A stretch of 64,000 nucleotides of DNA, taken from Maritimibacter alkaliphilus. Lineage in GTDB: Bacteria; Pseudomonadota; Alphaproteobacteria; Rhodobacterales; Rhodobacteraceae. The position numbers and the translations under genes are program-made. The stretch lies in NCBI RefSeq assembly GCF_019801605.1, contig NZ_JAHVIT010000002.1, positions 1,054,001 through 1,118,000 on the forward strand. Reading direction: 5' to 3'. Positions 9,190-17,704 of the stretch are shown here, piece by piece. The notes below the pieces were generated by a model. That model had not been told where the DNA came from and ran no database searches. It saw nothing but the letters and a program-made list of their open reading frames with translations. The first letter of the stretch is position 1, and each line of letters opens with the position of its first letter.

Positions 9190-9226
9190 TTGCGCAGTTA
9201 GCGCAACCAAGTCCGGTTTAGCGCAA
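9190..9226 (-). promoter_or_regulatory. Candidate operator upstream of pckA
   Basis: TTGCGC (9190-9195) and GCGCAA (9201-9206) form an inverted repeat with a 5-base spacer. TTAGCGCAA recurs as a direct repeat at 9198-9206 and 9218-9226, 20 bases apart. Relative to the TATAAA at 9166-9171 on the minus strand, the first half-site sits in the -35 region, which suits control of pckA. The regulator is unknown. Confidence 0.4.
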
Positions 9227-9305
9227 TCACCCGCCGACGCCCTGCTACACCCTGCCGCAGCGGCAGGCGAAGCGGGGGCTCTTCAGTCTTGTGTAAGACC
9301 TTTTT

Positions 9306-9321
9306 GCCACATTTTCGCCAC
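9306..9321 (+). promoter_or_regulatory. Direct repeat GCCAC-N6-GCCAC before chvI
   Basis: Two GCCAC units 11 bases apart lie about 100 bases before chvI. OmpR-family response regulators usually bind direct repeats spaced 10-11 bases, so this is a candidate ChvI autoregulation site. It is one instance only. Confidence 0.25.
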
Positions 9322-9423
9322 GCTCGCATGGCCGATTCGTGTTTTGGGATTGATCGAACGTCGCGAAAGGGCGCATATTGAAAGAAAAAATCAGGCAATT
9401 AGAGCAGCACGAGGAAATCTTTC

Positions 9424-10125
9424 ATGTCGAAGATCGCTCTGGTCGACGATGACAGGAACATCCTGACATCCGTTGCCATGACCCTTGAGGCGGAAGGGTT
9501 CGAGGTAGAGACGTACAACGATGGCCAGGCCGCCCTGGACGCGTTTAACAAGAAACTCCCGGACATGGCCGTTCTGGACATCAAGATGCCCAGGATGGAT
9601 GGCATGGACCTGCTGCAGCGCCTGCGGCAGAAGACCACCATGCCCGTCATCTTCCTGACATCCAAGGATGATGAAATCGACGAGGTCCTCGGCCTGCGCA
9701 TGGGCGCGGACGACTACGTCAAGAAGCCCTTCTCCCAGCGTCTGCTGGTCGAGCGCATCCGCGCGCTGCTGCGTCGGCAGGACGTGCAGGCGGGCGAGGT
9801 CGTGGCCGAGACCGAGGACACCAAGGTCATGGTCCGCGGTGAGCTGCGGATGGACCCGCTGCGCCACTCCGTCGCCTGGAAGGGCAAGGACGTGTCGCTG
9901 ACGGTGACCGAATTCCTGCTGCTGCAGGCCCTGGCCCAGCGTCCCGGCTTCGTGAAGAGCCGCGATCAGCTGATGGACGTGGCCTATGACGATCAGGTCT
10001 ACGTGGATGACCGCACGATCGACAGCCACATCAAGCGCCTGCGGAAGAAGATGCGGACGGCCGATCCCGATTTCTCGGCGATTGAGACGCTCTACGGCAT
10101 CGGATACAGATACAACGAAGAGTAA
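9424..10125 (+). CDS. chvI: Two-component response regulator ChvI
   Basis: OmpR/PhoB-family response regulator, 233 residues. The receiver domain (about 1-120) shows the acidic pocket DDD at 8-10, phospho-acceptor Asp52 in LDIKMP, and Lys101 in KKPF. The winged-helix DNA-binding domain (about 130-230) ends with the [14 protein letters not shown] recognition region and YGIGYRY. In rhizobia, Agrobacterium, Brucella and Caulobacter the ChvG/ChvI pair responds to acid or envelope stress and controls surface and metabolic genes. The stop shares one base with the start of chvG (TAATG), so the two proteins are coupled. Confidence 0.95.
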   Translation: MSKIALVDDDRNILTSVAMTLEAEGFEVETYNDGQAALDAFNKKLPDMAVLDIKMPRMDGMDLLQRLRQKTTMPVIFLTSKDDEIDEVLGLRMGADDYVKKPFSQRLLVERIRALLRRQDVQAGEVVAETEDTKVMVRGELRMDPLRHSVAWKGKDVSLTVTEFLLLQALAQRPGFVKSRDQLMDVAYDDQVYVDDRTIDSHIKRLRKKMRTADPDFSAIETLYGIGYRYNEE

Positions 10126-11837
10126 TGGCACTCGTCGAGAGGTTCAGCTTGCGCGATGTTGCGTCCGAACGCAGCGGAGATGTCGTGCTGGGCGACGATT
10201 ATGTTGCCCCCAACGCATCCGCCGAAGAGTCCCTGCGCAGCCGTCGCGAGCGGCGCAGTGTCTTTTCGTTGCGGGCGTCCCCGCTCACGCGGAAGATCAT
10301 CATCTTCAACCTGATCGCGCTCAACGTTCTGGTTGCGGGTATCCTCTATCTCAACGCCTCGCGCGACTCTCTCGTCCAGCAGCGCGTGTCCTCGCTGGTG
10401 AGCGAATCCGAACTGCTGTCGAACATCTTCGAGGCGCAGTTGCCGGTCTCCGCCGGTGCACCGCAACTCAGCGACGGGGCCGACATCACCCGCACCCTGG
10501 CCGGGCTCGACCTGCGTCCGGGGCTGGAACTTTACGTCTTCGACGCCGAGGGGGCGCTGATCGGCAAGACCGCCGGCACCATCCTGCCCGCGACTGCCAC
10601 CCAGGGCCGCACGGTGATCACCGATTTCCTGACCTTCCTCTGGGACGGCATGACCTCGGTCTTCTCCTCCGGCCGTCGCGAGATCGCGCCGCCGGCGCTG
10701 ACCGACCAGCTGCGCGCCCTGTCCAATGCGGCCCTGACGCAGGGCACGGTGGTGGAACGCGAGGCGCGCACCGGAGCCGGCTCCACCACGCTTTTTGCCG
10801 CCGCATCGCCGATCCGGCAGGACGGGCAGTCCGTGGGCTCGGTCGCGCTGGCTTCCACCGGCGGTGAGATCGATGCTCTTGTGCGCTCCGAACGCGAACG
10901 CGTGCTGCAGATGTTCGTGATCGCGACGCTGGTTTCCATCGGGCTCTCCATCGTGCTGGCCTCGACCATCGCCAACCCGCTCTCGGACCTTGCCGCCGCG
11001 GCGGAAGTGGGGCGTGACCGCGACACCCGCAAGAAGGCGCCGAGCCGCGTGCGCATCCCCGACCTCACGGCCCGCCCGGACGAGATCGGGCGCCTTTCGG
11101 GTGCGCTGCGTGGCATGGTCTCGGCGCTCTATGACCGGATCGACGCGAACGAACAGTTCGCCGCCGACGTGGCCCACGAGATCAAGAACCCACTCGCCTC
11201 GCTGCGCTCTGCCGTGGGCTCGCTCCGCTTCGTGAAGAAGGAAGAGCACCGCGAGAAGCTGCTCGACGTGATCGACCACGACGTGCGCCGTCTCGACCGT
11301 CTGGTCAGCGACATCTCCAATGCCTCCCGCCTCGACAGCGAGCTGGTGAAGGAGGACGAGGAGCCCTTCGACCTGCTCAAGATGCTGGGCAACCTGAACC
11401 AGTACCTCGGCGATCAGGCGGCGGAGAAGGGGATCGACTTCATCTCGGACCTGCCGGACGACAAGATCGTGATCAACGGTCTCGAGGCCCGTCTGGCGCA
11501 GGTCTTCGTCAACCTGATCACCAATGCCACCTCCTTCTGCGAAGAGGGCGACGCGATCCGGGTCTGGGCCCGGCGCCGCGAGAACCGGGTGCTGGTGGTG
11601 GTCGAGGATACCGGCCCGGGCATCCCGGACCAGTCGCTGACGAAGATCTTCAAGCGCTTCTACTCGCACCGGCCCGAGAATGACTTCGGCAACAACTCCG
11701 GCCTCGGCCTCGCGATCTCCAAGCAGATCGTCGAAGCCCATGGCGGCGTGATCTGGGCCGAGAATATCCGCCCGACCGATGCCGACATCACCTCGGAGCC
11801 GCTTGGCGCACGGTTCGTCGTCGGCCTGCCGGTCTGA
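10125..11837 (+). CDS. chvG: Sensor histidine kinase ChvG
   Basis: Membrane sensor kinase partner of ChvI, 570 residues. After a cytoplasmic N-terminal stretch there is a transmembrane segment near IIIFNLIALNVLVAGILYL, a periplasmic sensing region of roughly 190 residues, a second transmembrane segment (FVIATLVSIGLSIVLA), a HAMP linker, then the DHp domain with DVAHEIKNPLASL (His351) and a catalytic ATPase domain with NLITNA, DTGPGIP and NNSGLGLAIS boxes. Orthologues are held inactive by the periplasmic repressor ExoR in rhizobia; no exoR-like gene is visible here. It is followed three bases later by hprK. Confidence 0.94.
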   Translation: MALVERFSLRDVASERSGDVVLGDDYVAPNASAEESLRSRRERRSVFSLRASPLTRKIIIFNLIALNVLVAGILYLNASRDSLVQQRVSSLVSESELLSNIFEAQLPVSAGAPQLSDGADITRTLAGLDLRPGLELYVFDAEGALIGKTAGTILPATATQGRTVITDFLTFLWDGMTSVFSSGRREIAPPALTDQLRALSNAALTQGTVVEREARTGAGSTTLFAAASPIRQDGQSVGSVALASTGGEIDALVRSERERVLQMFVIATLVSIGLSIVLASTIANPLSDLAAAAEVGRDRDTRKKAPSRVRIPDLTARPDEIGRLSGALRGMVSALYDRIDANEQFAADVAHEIKNPLASLRSAVGSLRFVKKEEHREKLLDVIDHDVRRLDRLVSDISNASRLDSELVKEDEEPFDLLKMLGNLNQYLGDQAAEKGIDFISDLPDDKIVINGLEARLAQVFVNLITNATSFCEEGDAIRVWARRRENRVLVVVEDTGPGIPDQSLTKIFKRFYSHRPENDFGNNSGLGLAISKQIVEAHGGVIWAENIRPTDADITSEPLGARFVVGLPV

Positions 11838-11840
11838 TCC

Positions 11841-12287
11841 ATGATGCGCGAGATCGCGCAGGCGGGCGATGCGCCGCTGATCCTGCACGCAAGCAGCGTG
11901 GCCCTCGCGGGCCGCGCTGTTCTCGTTCTGGGGGCCGCCGGGCGCGGCAAGTCGGCGCTGGCGCTGGAGTTGATGGCCATGGGTGCGGGACTGGTCGCCG
12001 ATGACCGGACCTGCGTGGCGGCGCGGGACGGTCAGGTCTGGCTCGACGCGCCCGAGACGATCCGCGGACGGATCGAGGCCCGGCAGGTGGGCATCCTGAA
12101 TGCCACGCCCTGCGGACCCGCGGCGCTGGCGCTGGTGGTCGATCTGGACCGGCCCGAGGGCGAACGGCTTCCGCCGCAGCGCAGAATAAAAGTGCTGGGG
12201 TCGGACTACCCTTTGCTTCACAATAGTCCCATGCGGCACTTCCCGGCCGCGATTCTGCAATATCTCAAGGCCGGCCGCCACGCCTGA
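11841..12287 (+). CDS. hprK: HPr kinase/phosphorylase, short alphaproteobacterial form
   Basis: A 148-residue protein equal to only the C-terminal catalytic half of the Firmicutes HPr kinase (about 310 residues), which is normal in alphaproteobacteria. The P-loop [11 protein letters not shown] lies at residues 31-41, followed by the VADDRT metal-binding element and the conserved [13 protein letters not shown] segment. It phosphorylates HPr on the regulatory serine; HPr itself is encoded about 1.4 kb downstream. It is sandwiched between chvG and rapZ, so envelope signalling and PTS signalling genes are likely co-expressed. Confidence 0.92.
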   Translation: MMREIAQAGDAPLILHASSVALAGRAVLVLGAAGRGKSALALELMAMGAGLVADDRTCVAARDGQVWLDAPETIRGRIEARQVGILNATPCGPAALALVVDLDRPEGERLPPQRRIKVLGSDYPLLHNSPMRHFPAAILQYLKAGRHA

Positions 12288-12318
12288 GGCGAGGCTGGCG
12301 CAACGCCGGAACGACCAG

Positions 12319-13251
12319 ATGACCGACCAGCCCCCCACCGACAGCGCCGCCCCCGGCCCGGGTCACCCGCGCGAGCAGGCCACGGGGCCACGCCTCGTCC
12401 TCGTCACGGGGCCCTCCGGGGCGGGGCGTTCCACCGCGCTCAGGGCGCTGGAGGACCTCGACTACGAGACCATCGACAACCTGCCGCTGTCGCTGCTGCC
12501 GCGCCTGCTGACCGGGCCGCTGCCACGCTCGCTGGTCCTTGGCATCGACGTGCGGAACCGGGATTTCTCGCCGCAGAAGATGGTCGAGATCATCGACGAG
12601 CTGGGCCGTGATACGGTGGTGCCGCTGGAGGTGCTCTACCTCGACGCCCGCGCCGACATCCTCCAGCGCCGCTATTCGGAAACCCGGCGGCGCCACCCGC
12701 TGTCCTCCGAGGAGACCGCCGAGGCGGCCATCGCGATGGAACTGGACCTGCTGGGCCGCATCCGGGCCCGCGCCGACGTGCTGATCGACACCTCCGAGAT
12801 GACGGTGCACGACCTGCGCGACGAGATCGGCCGCTGGTTTGCCACCGATGCGGAGCAGACGCTGGCGATCTCGGTCGAGAGCTTCAGCTACAAGCGCGGC
12901 CTGCCGCGGGGCGGGGACATGCTGCTCGACACCCGCTTCCTGCGCAATCCGCACTGGGACCGGGCGCTGCGACCGCTCGACGGGCGGGACCCGGCGGTTC
13001 AGGACTACGTGAAGGCGGACCCCCGGTTCGCACCTTTCTTCGACAAGCTCCTCGATCTGACCGAGATGCTGCTGCCGGCCTACGTGGCGGAAGGCAAGAG
13101 CTACTTCACGATCGGATTCGGGTGTACCGGCGGGCAACACCGCTCGGTTACCTTGGCGGAAACGCTGGCGAAGACCCTTGCGGAAAAGGGCTGGCAGGTG
13201 TCAATTAGACACCGAGAACTGGAACGGCGTCAGACCGCCGCCACGAAGTGA
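12319..13251 (+). CDS. rapZ: RNase adapter protein RapZ (YvcJ family nucleotide-binding protein)
   Basis: A 310-residue P-loop protein. Residues 31-39 are the Walker A motif GPSGAGRST, preceded by LVLVT. The following block [11 protein letters not shown] and the C-terminal half with [16 protein letters not shown] are diagnostic. In E. coli RapZ directs RNase E to the small RNA GlmZ and so tunes amino-sugar synthesis; in alphaproteobacteria the family is constantly linked to PTS genes and its RNA target is not established. The first 20 residues are Pro-rich and poorly conserved. The ATG at 12319 is the first usable start after hprK. Confidence 0.94.
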   Translation: MTDQPPTDSAAPGPGHPREQATGPRLVLVTGPSGAGRSTALRALEDLDYETIDNLPLSLLPRLLTGPLPRSLVLGIDVRNRDFSPQKMVEIIDELGRDTVVPLEVLYLDARADILQRRYSETRRRHPLSSEETAEAAIAMELDLLGRIRARADVLIDTSEMTVHDLRDEIGRWFATDAEQTLAISVESFSYKRGLPRGGDMLLDTRFLRNPHWDRALRPLDGRDPAVQDYVKADPRFAPFFDKLLDLTEMLLPAYVAEGKSYFTIGFGCTGGQHRSVTLAETLAKTLAEKGWQVSIRHRELERRQTAATK

Positions 13252-13282
13252 GATGCCAAGGCGCGCGGAAGGAAACCCGGCT

Positions 13283-13675
13283 TTGATCGGAATCGTCATC
13301 GTCGCACATGGAGGGCTGGCCACGGAGTACCTGGCCGCCATGGAACATGTGGTCGGGCATCAGCCGGGTATCCGCGCCATCGCGATCGAACCCAACCATG
13401 ATCGTGGCAGCAAGCAGGCCGAGATCTGTGCGGCGGCGGACGAGGTCGACCACGGCGAGGGGGTCGTCATGGTGACCGACATGTTCGGCGGCTCGCCCTC
13501 GAACCTCTCGCTGCGGGCCTGCCAGCCGGAAAACCGCCGAATTCTCTACGGGGCCAACCTGCCGATGCTGATCAAGCTGGCGAAATCCCGCCATCTGGCC
13601 TTGCCCGACGCGGTTCGGGCTGCCACCGAGGCGGGCAGGAAATATATCGACAGTCAGAACGTCAGCGGAACCTGA
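13283..13675 (+). CDS. PTS EIIA component, mannose family (regulatory PTS)
   Basis: EIIA-Man-type phosphocarrier. Phosphate from HPr is accepted on His9 in IGIVIVAHGG; the fold also shows MVTDMFGGSPSN near residue 70 and GANLPMLIKL. No EIIB/C/D permease subunits follow, so this belongs to a regulatory rather than a sugar-transporting PTS. The start is a choice: an in-frame ATG exists at 13253, but the conserved protein begins exactly at IGIVIVAHGG, the TTG at 13283 has GGAAGGAAA upstream, and the intervening residues are unlike the family. It is five bases upstream of the HPr gene. Confidence 0.88.
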   Translation: MIGIVIVAHGGLATEYLAAMEHVVGHQPGIRAIAIEPNHDRGSKQAEICAAADEVDHGEGVVMVTDMFGGSPSNLSLRACQPENRRILYGANLPMLIKLAKSRHLALPDAVRAATEAGRKYIDSQNVSGT

Positions 13676-13680
13676 GGCTT

Positions 13681-13959
13681 ATGAGCACGACCATCACCCG
13701 CAAACTCAAGATCATCAACGAGAAGGGGCTGCACGCCCGCGCCTCGGCGAAACTGGTGGAAGTGGCGGAAGGCTTCGACGCGCGCGCGGAAATCGCCCGT
13801 GACGGCATGTCCGCCTCCGGCGACAGCATCATGGGCCTTTTGATGTTGGCAGCCTCGAAGGGAACCACTATTGAAGTCGAAACCTCCGGACCCGATGCCG
13901 AGGCCCTCGCCGATGCGCTCGAGGCGCTGGTGGCCGACCGGTTCGGCGAGGAGATGTGA
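13681..13959 (+). CDS. ptsH: HPr family phosphocarrier protein
   Basis: A 92-residue HPr. The histidine phosphorylation site is His18 in GLHARASAK, and the regulatory serine is Ser49 in DSIMGLL, equivalent to Ser46 of Firmicutes HPr and the presumed target of the HprK encoded upstream. A slightly longer C-terminal tail than the 85-90-residue norm is present. It ends the chvI-chvG-hprK-rapZ-EIIA-HPr run; the enzyme I gene is not in the window. Confidence 0.95.
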   Translation: MSTTITRKLKIINEKGLHARASAKLVEVAEGFDARAEIARDGMSASGDSIMGLLMLAASKGTTIEVETSGPDAEALADALEALVADRFGEEM

Positions 13960-14001
13960 CGGCGCCCCGAGGGGCCAACGGGAAGAACAGGTGGCGGCCA
14001 A

Positions 14002-14916
14002 GTGGTAGACTCGTATCATGGCAACCGGCGGAATGCGGGCAACATCGTGAGGCCTGACAGCGGGGCCCAGACGGGCGTCCAGTCGGGCGGTCAGACGAAG
14101 TACGACCGCCGCAGCCTGACCTATTCCAACACCTTCGAAGACCCGCTGCCGCGCAACCTGATCCGCGCGATGGAGTGGATGACCGGCAAGCTGACGATCC
14201 TGCGGCTGATCCGCAAGTTCGAGAAGCAGGGCGCCCCGCAGGGGCAGGCCTTCTGGCGCGCCTGTCTGGATGTCATGGGCATCCCGCTGACCACCCCGCA
14301 GGCGCAGATCGACCTGATCCCCGAAACCGGCCCCGTGGTGCTGGTGGCGAACCATCCGCACGGCATGGTCGACGGGATGATCCTTGCCGATCTCGTGGGC
14401 CGGCGCCGGCTGGATTACAAGATCCTCACCCGCTCCGTGCTGACCGGCATCGACGAGGTGGCCTCCTCATACATGATCCCGGTGCCCTTCCCGCATGACG
14501 TGGACGTGCAGCGCAAGTCGGTCGAGATGCGCGCCAACGCCATGGCCCACCTGAAGGAGGGCGGGCTGATCAGCCTCTTCCCCTCGGGCGTCGTGGCCTC
14601 GTCCGAAACCATGTTCGGCCCGGCCATCGAGGCAGAGTGGAACGTCTTCACCGCGCAGATGATCCGCCGTTCGGGCGCGCGGGTGGTGCCGGTCTTCTTC
14701 CCCGGTTCGAACTCGCGCTGGTACCAGATCGCCAACCGGCTGTCGCCGATCCTGCGGCAGGGCCTCCTGCTGCACGAGATCGTCCACGCGCTGAACAAGC
14801 CGCAGGCGCCGGTGGTGGGCAAGCCGCTGACCGATGCACAGATGGAACGGCTGCAAAGCGATCCGCGCGGCTTCATGGCCTGGCTGCGGCAGCACACGCT
14901 CGACCTCGGACAGTAA
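14002..14916 (+). CDS. Lysophospholipid acyltransferase family protein
   Basis: PlsC-like acyltransferase, likely membrane-associated, transferring an acyl chain to a lysophospholipid or related acceptor. The HX4D catalytic motif appears as NHPHGMVDG near residue 115, followed by a second conserved block LFPSGVVASSE and VVPVFFPGSNS. At 304 residues it is longer than typical PlsC (about 240). The start is uncertain: GTG at 14002 gives the length quoted, and GTG at 14047 is an alternative; neither has a strong ribosome binding site. A role in glycerophospholipid versus ornithine-lipid synthesis cannot be settled here. Confidence 0.75.
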   Translation: MVDSYHGNRRNAGNIVRPDSGAQTGVQSGGQTKYDRRSLTYSNTFEDPLPRNLIRAMEWMTGKLTILRLIRKFEKQGAPQGQAFWRACLDVMGIPLTTPQAQIDLIPETGPVVLVANHPHGMVDGMILADLVGRRRLDYKILTRSVLTGIDEVASSYMIPVPFPHDVDVQRKSVEMRANAMAHLKEGGLISLFPSGVVASSETMFGPAIEAEWNVFTAQMIRRSGARVVPVFFPGSNSRWYQIANRLSPILRQGLLLHEIVHALNKPQAPVVGKPLTDAQMERLQSDPRGFMAWLRQHTLDLGQ

Positions 14917-14971
14917 CTGATTGCTCAAGGCCCGCCGGGCCTGAAACGCAGCTGCGCCGCGGCGCCCGGGG

Positions 14972-15736
14972 TCAGCGGCGGAACCAGCGGAAGACGGCAG
15001 AGGCCAGCCAGCCTGCCACGACCGCGATCACCAGCGACAGCACGCCGTAGACGACGGGCTGGTTCCTTGACAGCACGAAGAGCCAGCGTTCGAGGCCGAC
15101 CTTGCGCACGTCGATCACCGTCTCGAAATCCGCCACCACGGCACCGCCGCGGGTCAGGAAGATCCGCGTGGGATAGGAGCCTTCGGTCAGGTTCGAGGGC
15201 AGGGTGATCTTGGTCCGGAACAGCGTCTGCTGGTCGAAGGTCACCTCTCCGTCGAGCTGCTGGTAGACGCCCTCATTCTCGCGGATGCGGATCAGCGCAT
15301 CGGTGAAATTGCCCGGATCGGCCACCACTTCGCTGACCCCGACGGAGCGCACGGCGCGCGGGATCGAGACCTCGTGGCGCAGGTCCTCGGTCTGGGACAG
15401 GATCTTGTCCAGCGGGCCGGTGGTGGCCACGGCGTAGAAGCTGGGCGCACGGTCGATCCGCACCGTGTCGGCGTTGACCCAGATGCCGGCCTTGCGGGCC
15501 TTGCGGTGCAGGGTCACGGGGCCATCGGGGCCGGCGACGGTGATGATCACCTCCATCGGCTGTTCGGGGATCGGCGCCTGCCGTTTCACCGCGCCGAAGA
15601 CGAGGATTTCCGAACCGTCGAAGCTGGCGGTGATTGCCACCCGGTTCTGGGACAGGCCGAGGACGACTTCCTCGTCCTGCGCGCGCAGCGGCAGGGCCGA
15701 GATCAGGAGCAGGAGGAGGATGGCCGCGAACCGCAT
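14972..15736 (-). CDS. TIGR02186 family membrane-anchored periplasmic protein
   Basis: A 254-residue protein with a signal peptide (MRFAAILLLLLISALPLRAQ) followed by a beta-rich periplasmic domain and one C-terminal transmembrane helix (VVYGVLSLVIAVVAGWLASAVF) ending in FRWFRR. This matches the alphaproteobacterial TIGR02186 family. Its gene starts one base after the stop of a TauE/SafE permease, a pairing I know to be recurrent in this group, which suggests the two proteins act as a unit. The function of the periplasmic part is not known. Confidence 0.8.
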   Translation of the reverse strand: MRFAAILLLLLISALPLRAQDEEVVLGLSQNRVAITASFDGSEILVFGAVKRQAPIPEQPMEVIITVAGPDGPVTLHRKARKAGIWVNADTVRIDRAPSFYAVATTGPLDKILSQTEDLRHEVSIPRAVRSVGVSEVVADPGNFTDALIRIRENEGVYQQLDGEVTFDQQTLFRTKITLPSNLTEGSYPTRIFLTRGGAVVADFETVIDVRKVGLERWLFVLSRNQPVVYGVLSLVIAVVAGWLASAVFRWFRR

Positions 15737-15737
15737 C

Positions 15738-16646
15738 TCAATCCCCGATCGTGTAGAGTTCGGAGGGGGTGAGCAGCAGGTCGAGGGCGATCTTGCCGCA
15801 GACCATCAGCACGAGGCCCGCCAGCAGGATGCGGAGCTGCTCGGCCTTCATCCGCGCGCCGATCCACGTGCCCGCCTGTGCGCCGATGACCCCGCCAAGC
15901 AGCAGCAGCACCGCCAGCGCCATGTCCACCGTCTGGTTGGTGATCGCGTGCAGCATCGTCGTGAAGGCCGCGACGAAGATGATCTGGAACAGCGAGGTGC
16001 CCACCACGACCTTGGTCGGCATGTGGAGCAGGTAGATCATGGCCGGGACCATGATGAAGCCGCCGCCGACGCCCATGATGGCGCCCAGCATCCCCACGGC
16101 CGCCCCCACGAGGAAGGGCGGAATGACCGAGATATAGAGGCCCGACACCCGGAAGCGCATCTTGAACGGCATCTTGTGGGCCCAGTTGCGGTGCCGCTTG
16201 TGCGGCGTCGCGGGGCCCGCGCGCTTGGCGCGGCGGATGGCGTTCAGGCTTTCGACGAACATCAGCGCGCCGATGATGCCGAGGAAGATCACGTAGCAGA
16301 GCTGCACCAGCAGATCGACCTGGCCGATCGACTTGAGCAGGTTGAAGATGTAGACGCCGATGCCGGAGCCCGCGAGGCCCCCTATCAGCAGGACGAAGCC
16401 CATCTGGAAATCGACCGCCTTGCGCCTGACATGGGCGAAGAGCGCCGAGACCGAGGAGGCGACGATCTGGTTGGCCGAGGTGGCCACGGCAACCGCCGGC
16501 GGAATGCCGACGAAGAACAGGAGCGGCGTGATCAGGAATCCACCGCCGACGCCGAACATGCCCGAGAGAATCCCCACCAACCCGCCGATCCCCAGCAGGA
16601 GAAAGGCGTTCACTGAAACCTCAGCAATGGGCAGGTAGATCGTCAT
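15738..16646 (-). CDS. TauE/SafE family membrane transporter
   Basis: A 302-residue membrane protein with duplicated TauE/SafE halves: GIGGLVGILSGMFGVGGGFLITPLL near residue 20 and AVGMLGAIMGVGGGFIMVPAMIYL near residue 185, joined by a basic cytoplasmic loop (ATPHKRHRNW). It probably moves a small sulfur-containing or organic anion; the direction is uncertain. The open frame runs far upstream to 18509, but that part is the antisense of the ABC transporter. The ATG at 16646 has AGGAGA four bases before it and starts the first hydrophobic segment. The TIGR02186 gene follows after one base. Confidence 0.85.
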   Translation of the reverse strand: MTIYLPIAEVSVNAFLLLGIGGLVGILSGMFGVGGGFLITPLLFFVGIPPAVAVATSANQIVASSVSALFAHVRRKAVDFQMGFVLLIGGLAGSGIGVYIFNLLKSIGQVDLLVQLCYVIFLGIIGALMFVESLNAIRRAKRAGPATPHKRHRNWAHKMPFKMRFRVSGLYISVIPPFLVGAAVGMLGAIMGVGGGFIMVPAMIYLLHMPTKVVVGTSLFQIIFVAAFTTMLHAITNQTVDMALAVLLLLGGVIGAQAGTWIGARMKAEQLRILLAGLVLMVCGKIALDLLLTPSELYTIGD

Positions 16647-16705
16647 GGCCTCTCCTAGCCCCAAATGCCGCGTTGCCGCAACGGGGGATGATCTATGGCC
16701 GCCAT

Positions 16706-16732
16706 AGAAAAACGCGCCCCTTGGGGCGCGTT
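16706..16732 (-). terminator. Intrinsic terminator of the BMP-type ABC transporter operon
   Basis: A perfect 10-bp stem (AACGCGCCCC against GGGGCGCGTT) lies four bases after the stop of the last transporter gene. On the minus strand it is followed by a run of T residues, so it ends this operon before the TauE/SafE gene. Confidence 0.85.
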
Positions 16733-16735
16733 CCG

Positions 16736-17701
16736 TCAGCGTTCCTTGATGTAGGGCTGGCTGGCAGCCCGGGGTGGCGTGGCCTTGCCCACGAAGCCGG
16801 CGAGGATCACCACCGTCAGGATGTAGGGCAGGGCATCCATCACCTGCACCGGGATGACGATCCCGCCGAGGTTGATGTTCTGGTAGCGCAGCGCCACCGC
16901 CTGCAGCAGCCCGAAGAGCAGCGTCGCATAGAGCGCGTACCACGGCCGCCACTTGGCGAAGATCAGCGCGGCGAGGGCGATGTAGCCGCGCCCGGCCGTC
17001 ATGTCCTTGGTGAAGCCCGCCTGCAGCCCGGTCGCGAGGTAGGCCCCCGCCAGCCCGCAGAGCACGCCGCAGATCACGATCGCCGCGTAGCGCAGCCGCA
17101 CGACCGAGACACCGGCGGTGTCCACGGCGGCGGGGTTCTCCCCCACGGCGCGCAGACGCAGGCCGAAGCGGGTGCGGAACAGCACCCACCACGTCAGGGG
17201 CACGCAGAGGAAGGCCACGTAGACCAGCATGGAATGGCCCGAGATGAGCTCGTAGTAGAGCGGCCCGAGGACGGGCACGGGACGGAGGCTCTCGGCGAAG
17301 GGCAGGGTCAGCGGCTCGAACCTTGCGCCGCCGAAGAGCGAGGGCGTGCGCCCGCCCTGGCTGAACCAGTGCTGCGCGATCAGCACGGTGATGCCCTGCG
17401 CGAACATGGTGATCGCCACGCCCGAGATCAGCTGGTTGCCGCGGAAGGTGATCGAGGCCAGCCCATGCACCAGCGACAGCATGGTCGAGGAGACGACCGC
17501 CGCCAGCACGCCCAGCCAGACCGATCCGGTGACATAGGCGATGGCCCCCGAGAAAAGCGCGGCGATCAGCATCTTGCCCTCGAGCCCGATGTCTACGATC
17601 CCCGCCCGTTCCGAGTAGAGCCCGGCAAGGCAGGCCAGCAGCAGCGGCGTCGCAAGGCGGACGGTCGAGTCGAGGACCTGGAGCAGCGTCATGTAATCCA
17701 T
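16736..17701 (-). CDS. ABC transporter permease, BMP/nucleoside type (second permease)
   Basis: A 321-residue permease of the simple-sugar/nucleoside ABC class (NupQ/YufQ-like). It has about eight hydrophobic segments, the early block ERAGIVDIGLEGKML, and the cytoplasmic coupling region GLRLRAVGENPAAVDTAGVSV that docks on the ATPase. It forms the last gene of the operon, three bases after the first permease. The two permeases together form the membrane channel for the BMP-type binding protein encoded upstream. Confidence 0.9.
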   Translation of the reverse strand: MDYMTLLQVLDSTVRLATPLLLACLAGLYSERAGIVDIGLEGKMLIAALFSGAIAYVTGSVWLGVLAAVVSSTMLSLVHGLASITFRGNQLISGVAITMFAQGITVLIAQHWFSQGGRTPSLFGGARFEPLTLPFAESLRPVPVLGPLYYELISGHSMLVYVAFLCVPLTWWVLFRTRFGLRLRAVGENPAAVDTAGVSVVRLRYAAIVICGVLCGLAGAYLATGLQAGFTKDMTAGRGYIALAALIFAKWRPWYALYATLLFGLLQAVALRYQNINLGGIVIPVQVMDALPYILTVVILAGFVGKATPPRAASQPYIKER

Positions 17702-17704
17702 GGT

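Larger units (their letters stand above)
9061..9423. other. Divergent pckA/chvI control region
   Basis: These 363 bases between the divergent pckA and chvI genes hold no gene. They contain a probable pckA -10 element (TATAAA on the minus strand, bases 9166-9171), the GCGCAA/TTGCGC cluster at 9190-9226, and an 11-bp-spaced GCCAC direct repeat at 9306-9321 nearer chvI. Base composition becomes A/T-rich just before chvI. Confidence 0.5.

Noticed and set aside
10092-12338. A 748-residue minus frame opposite chvG
   Set aside because: Antisense shadow of chvG and hprK, no motif or start context.
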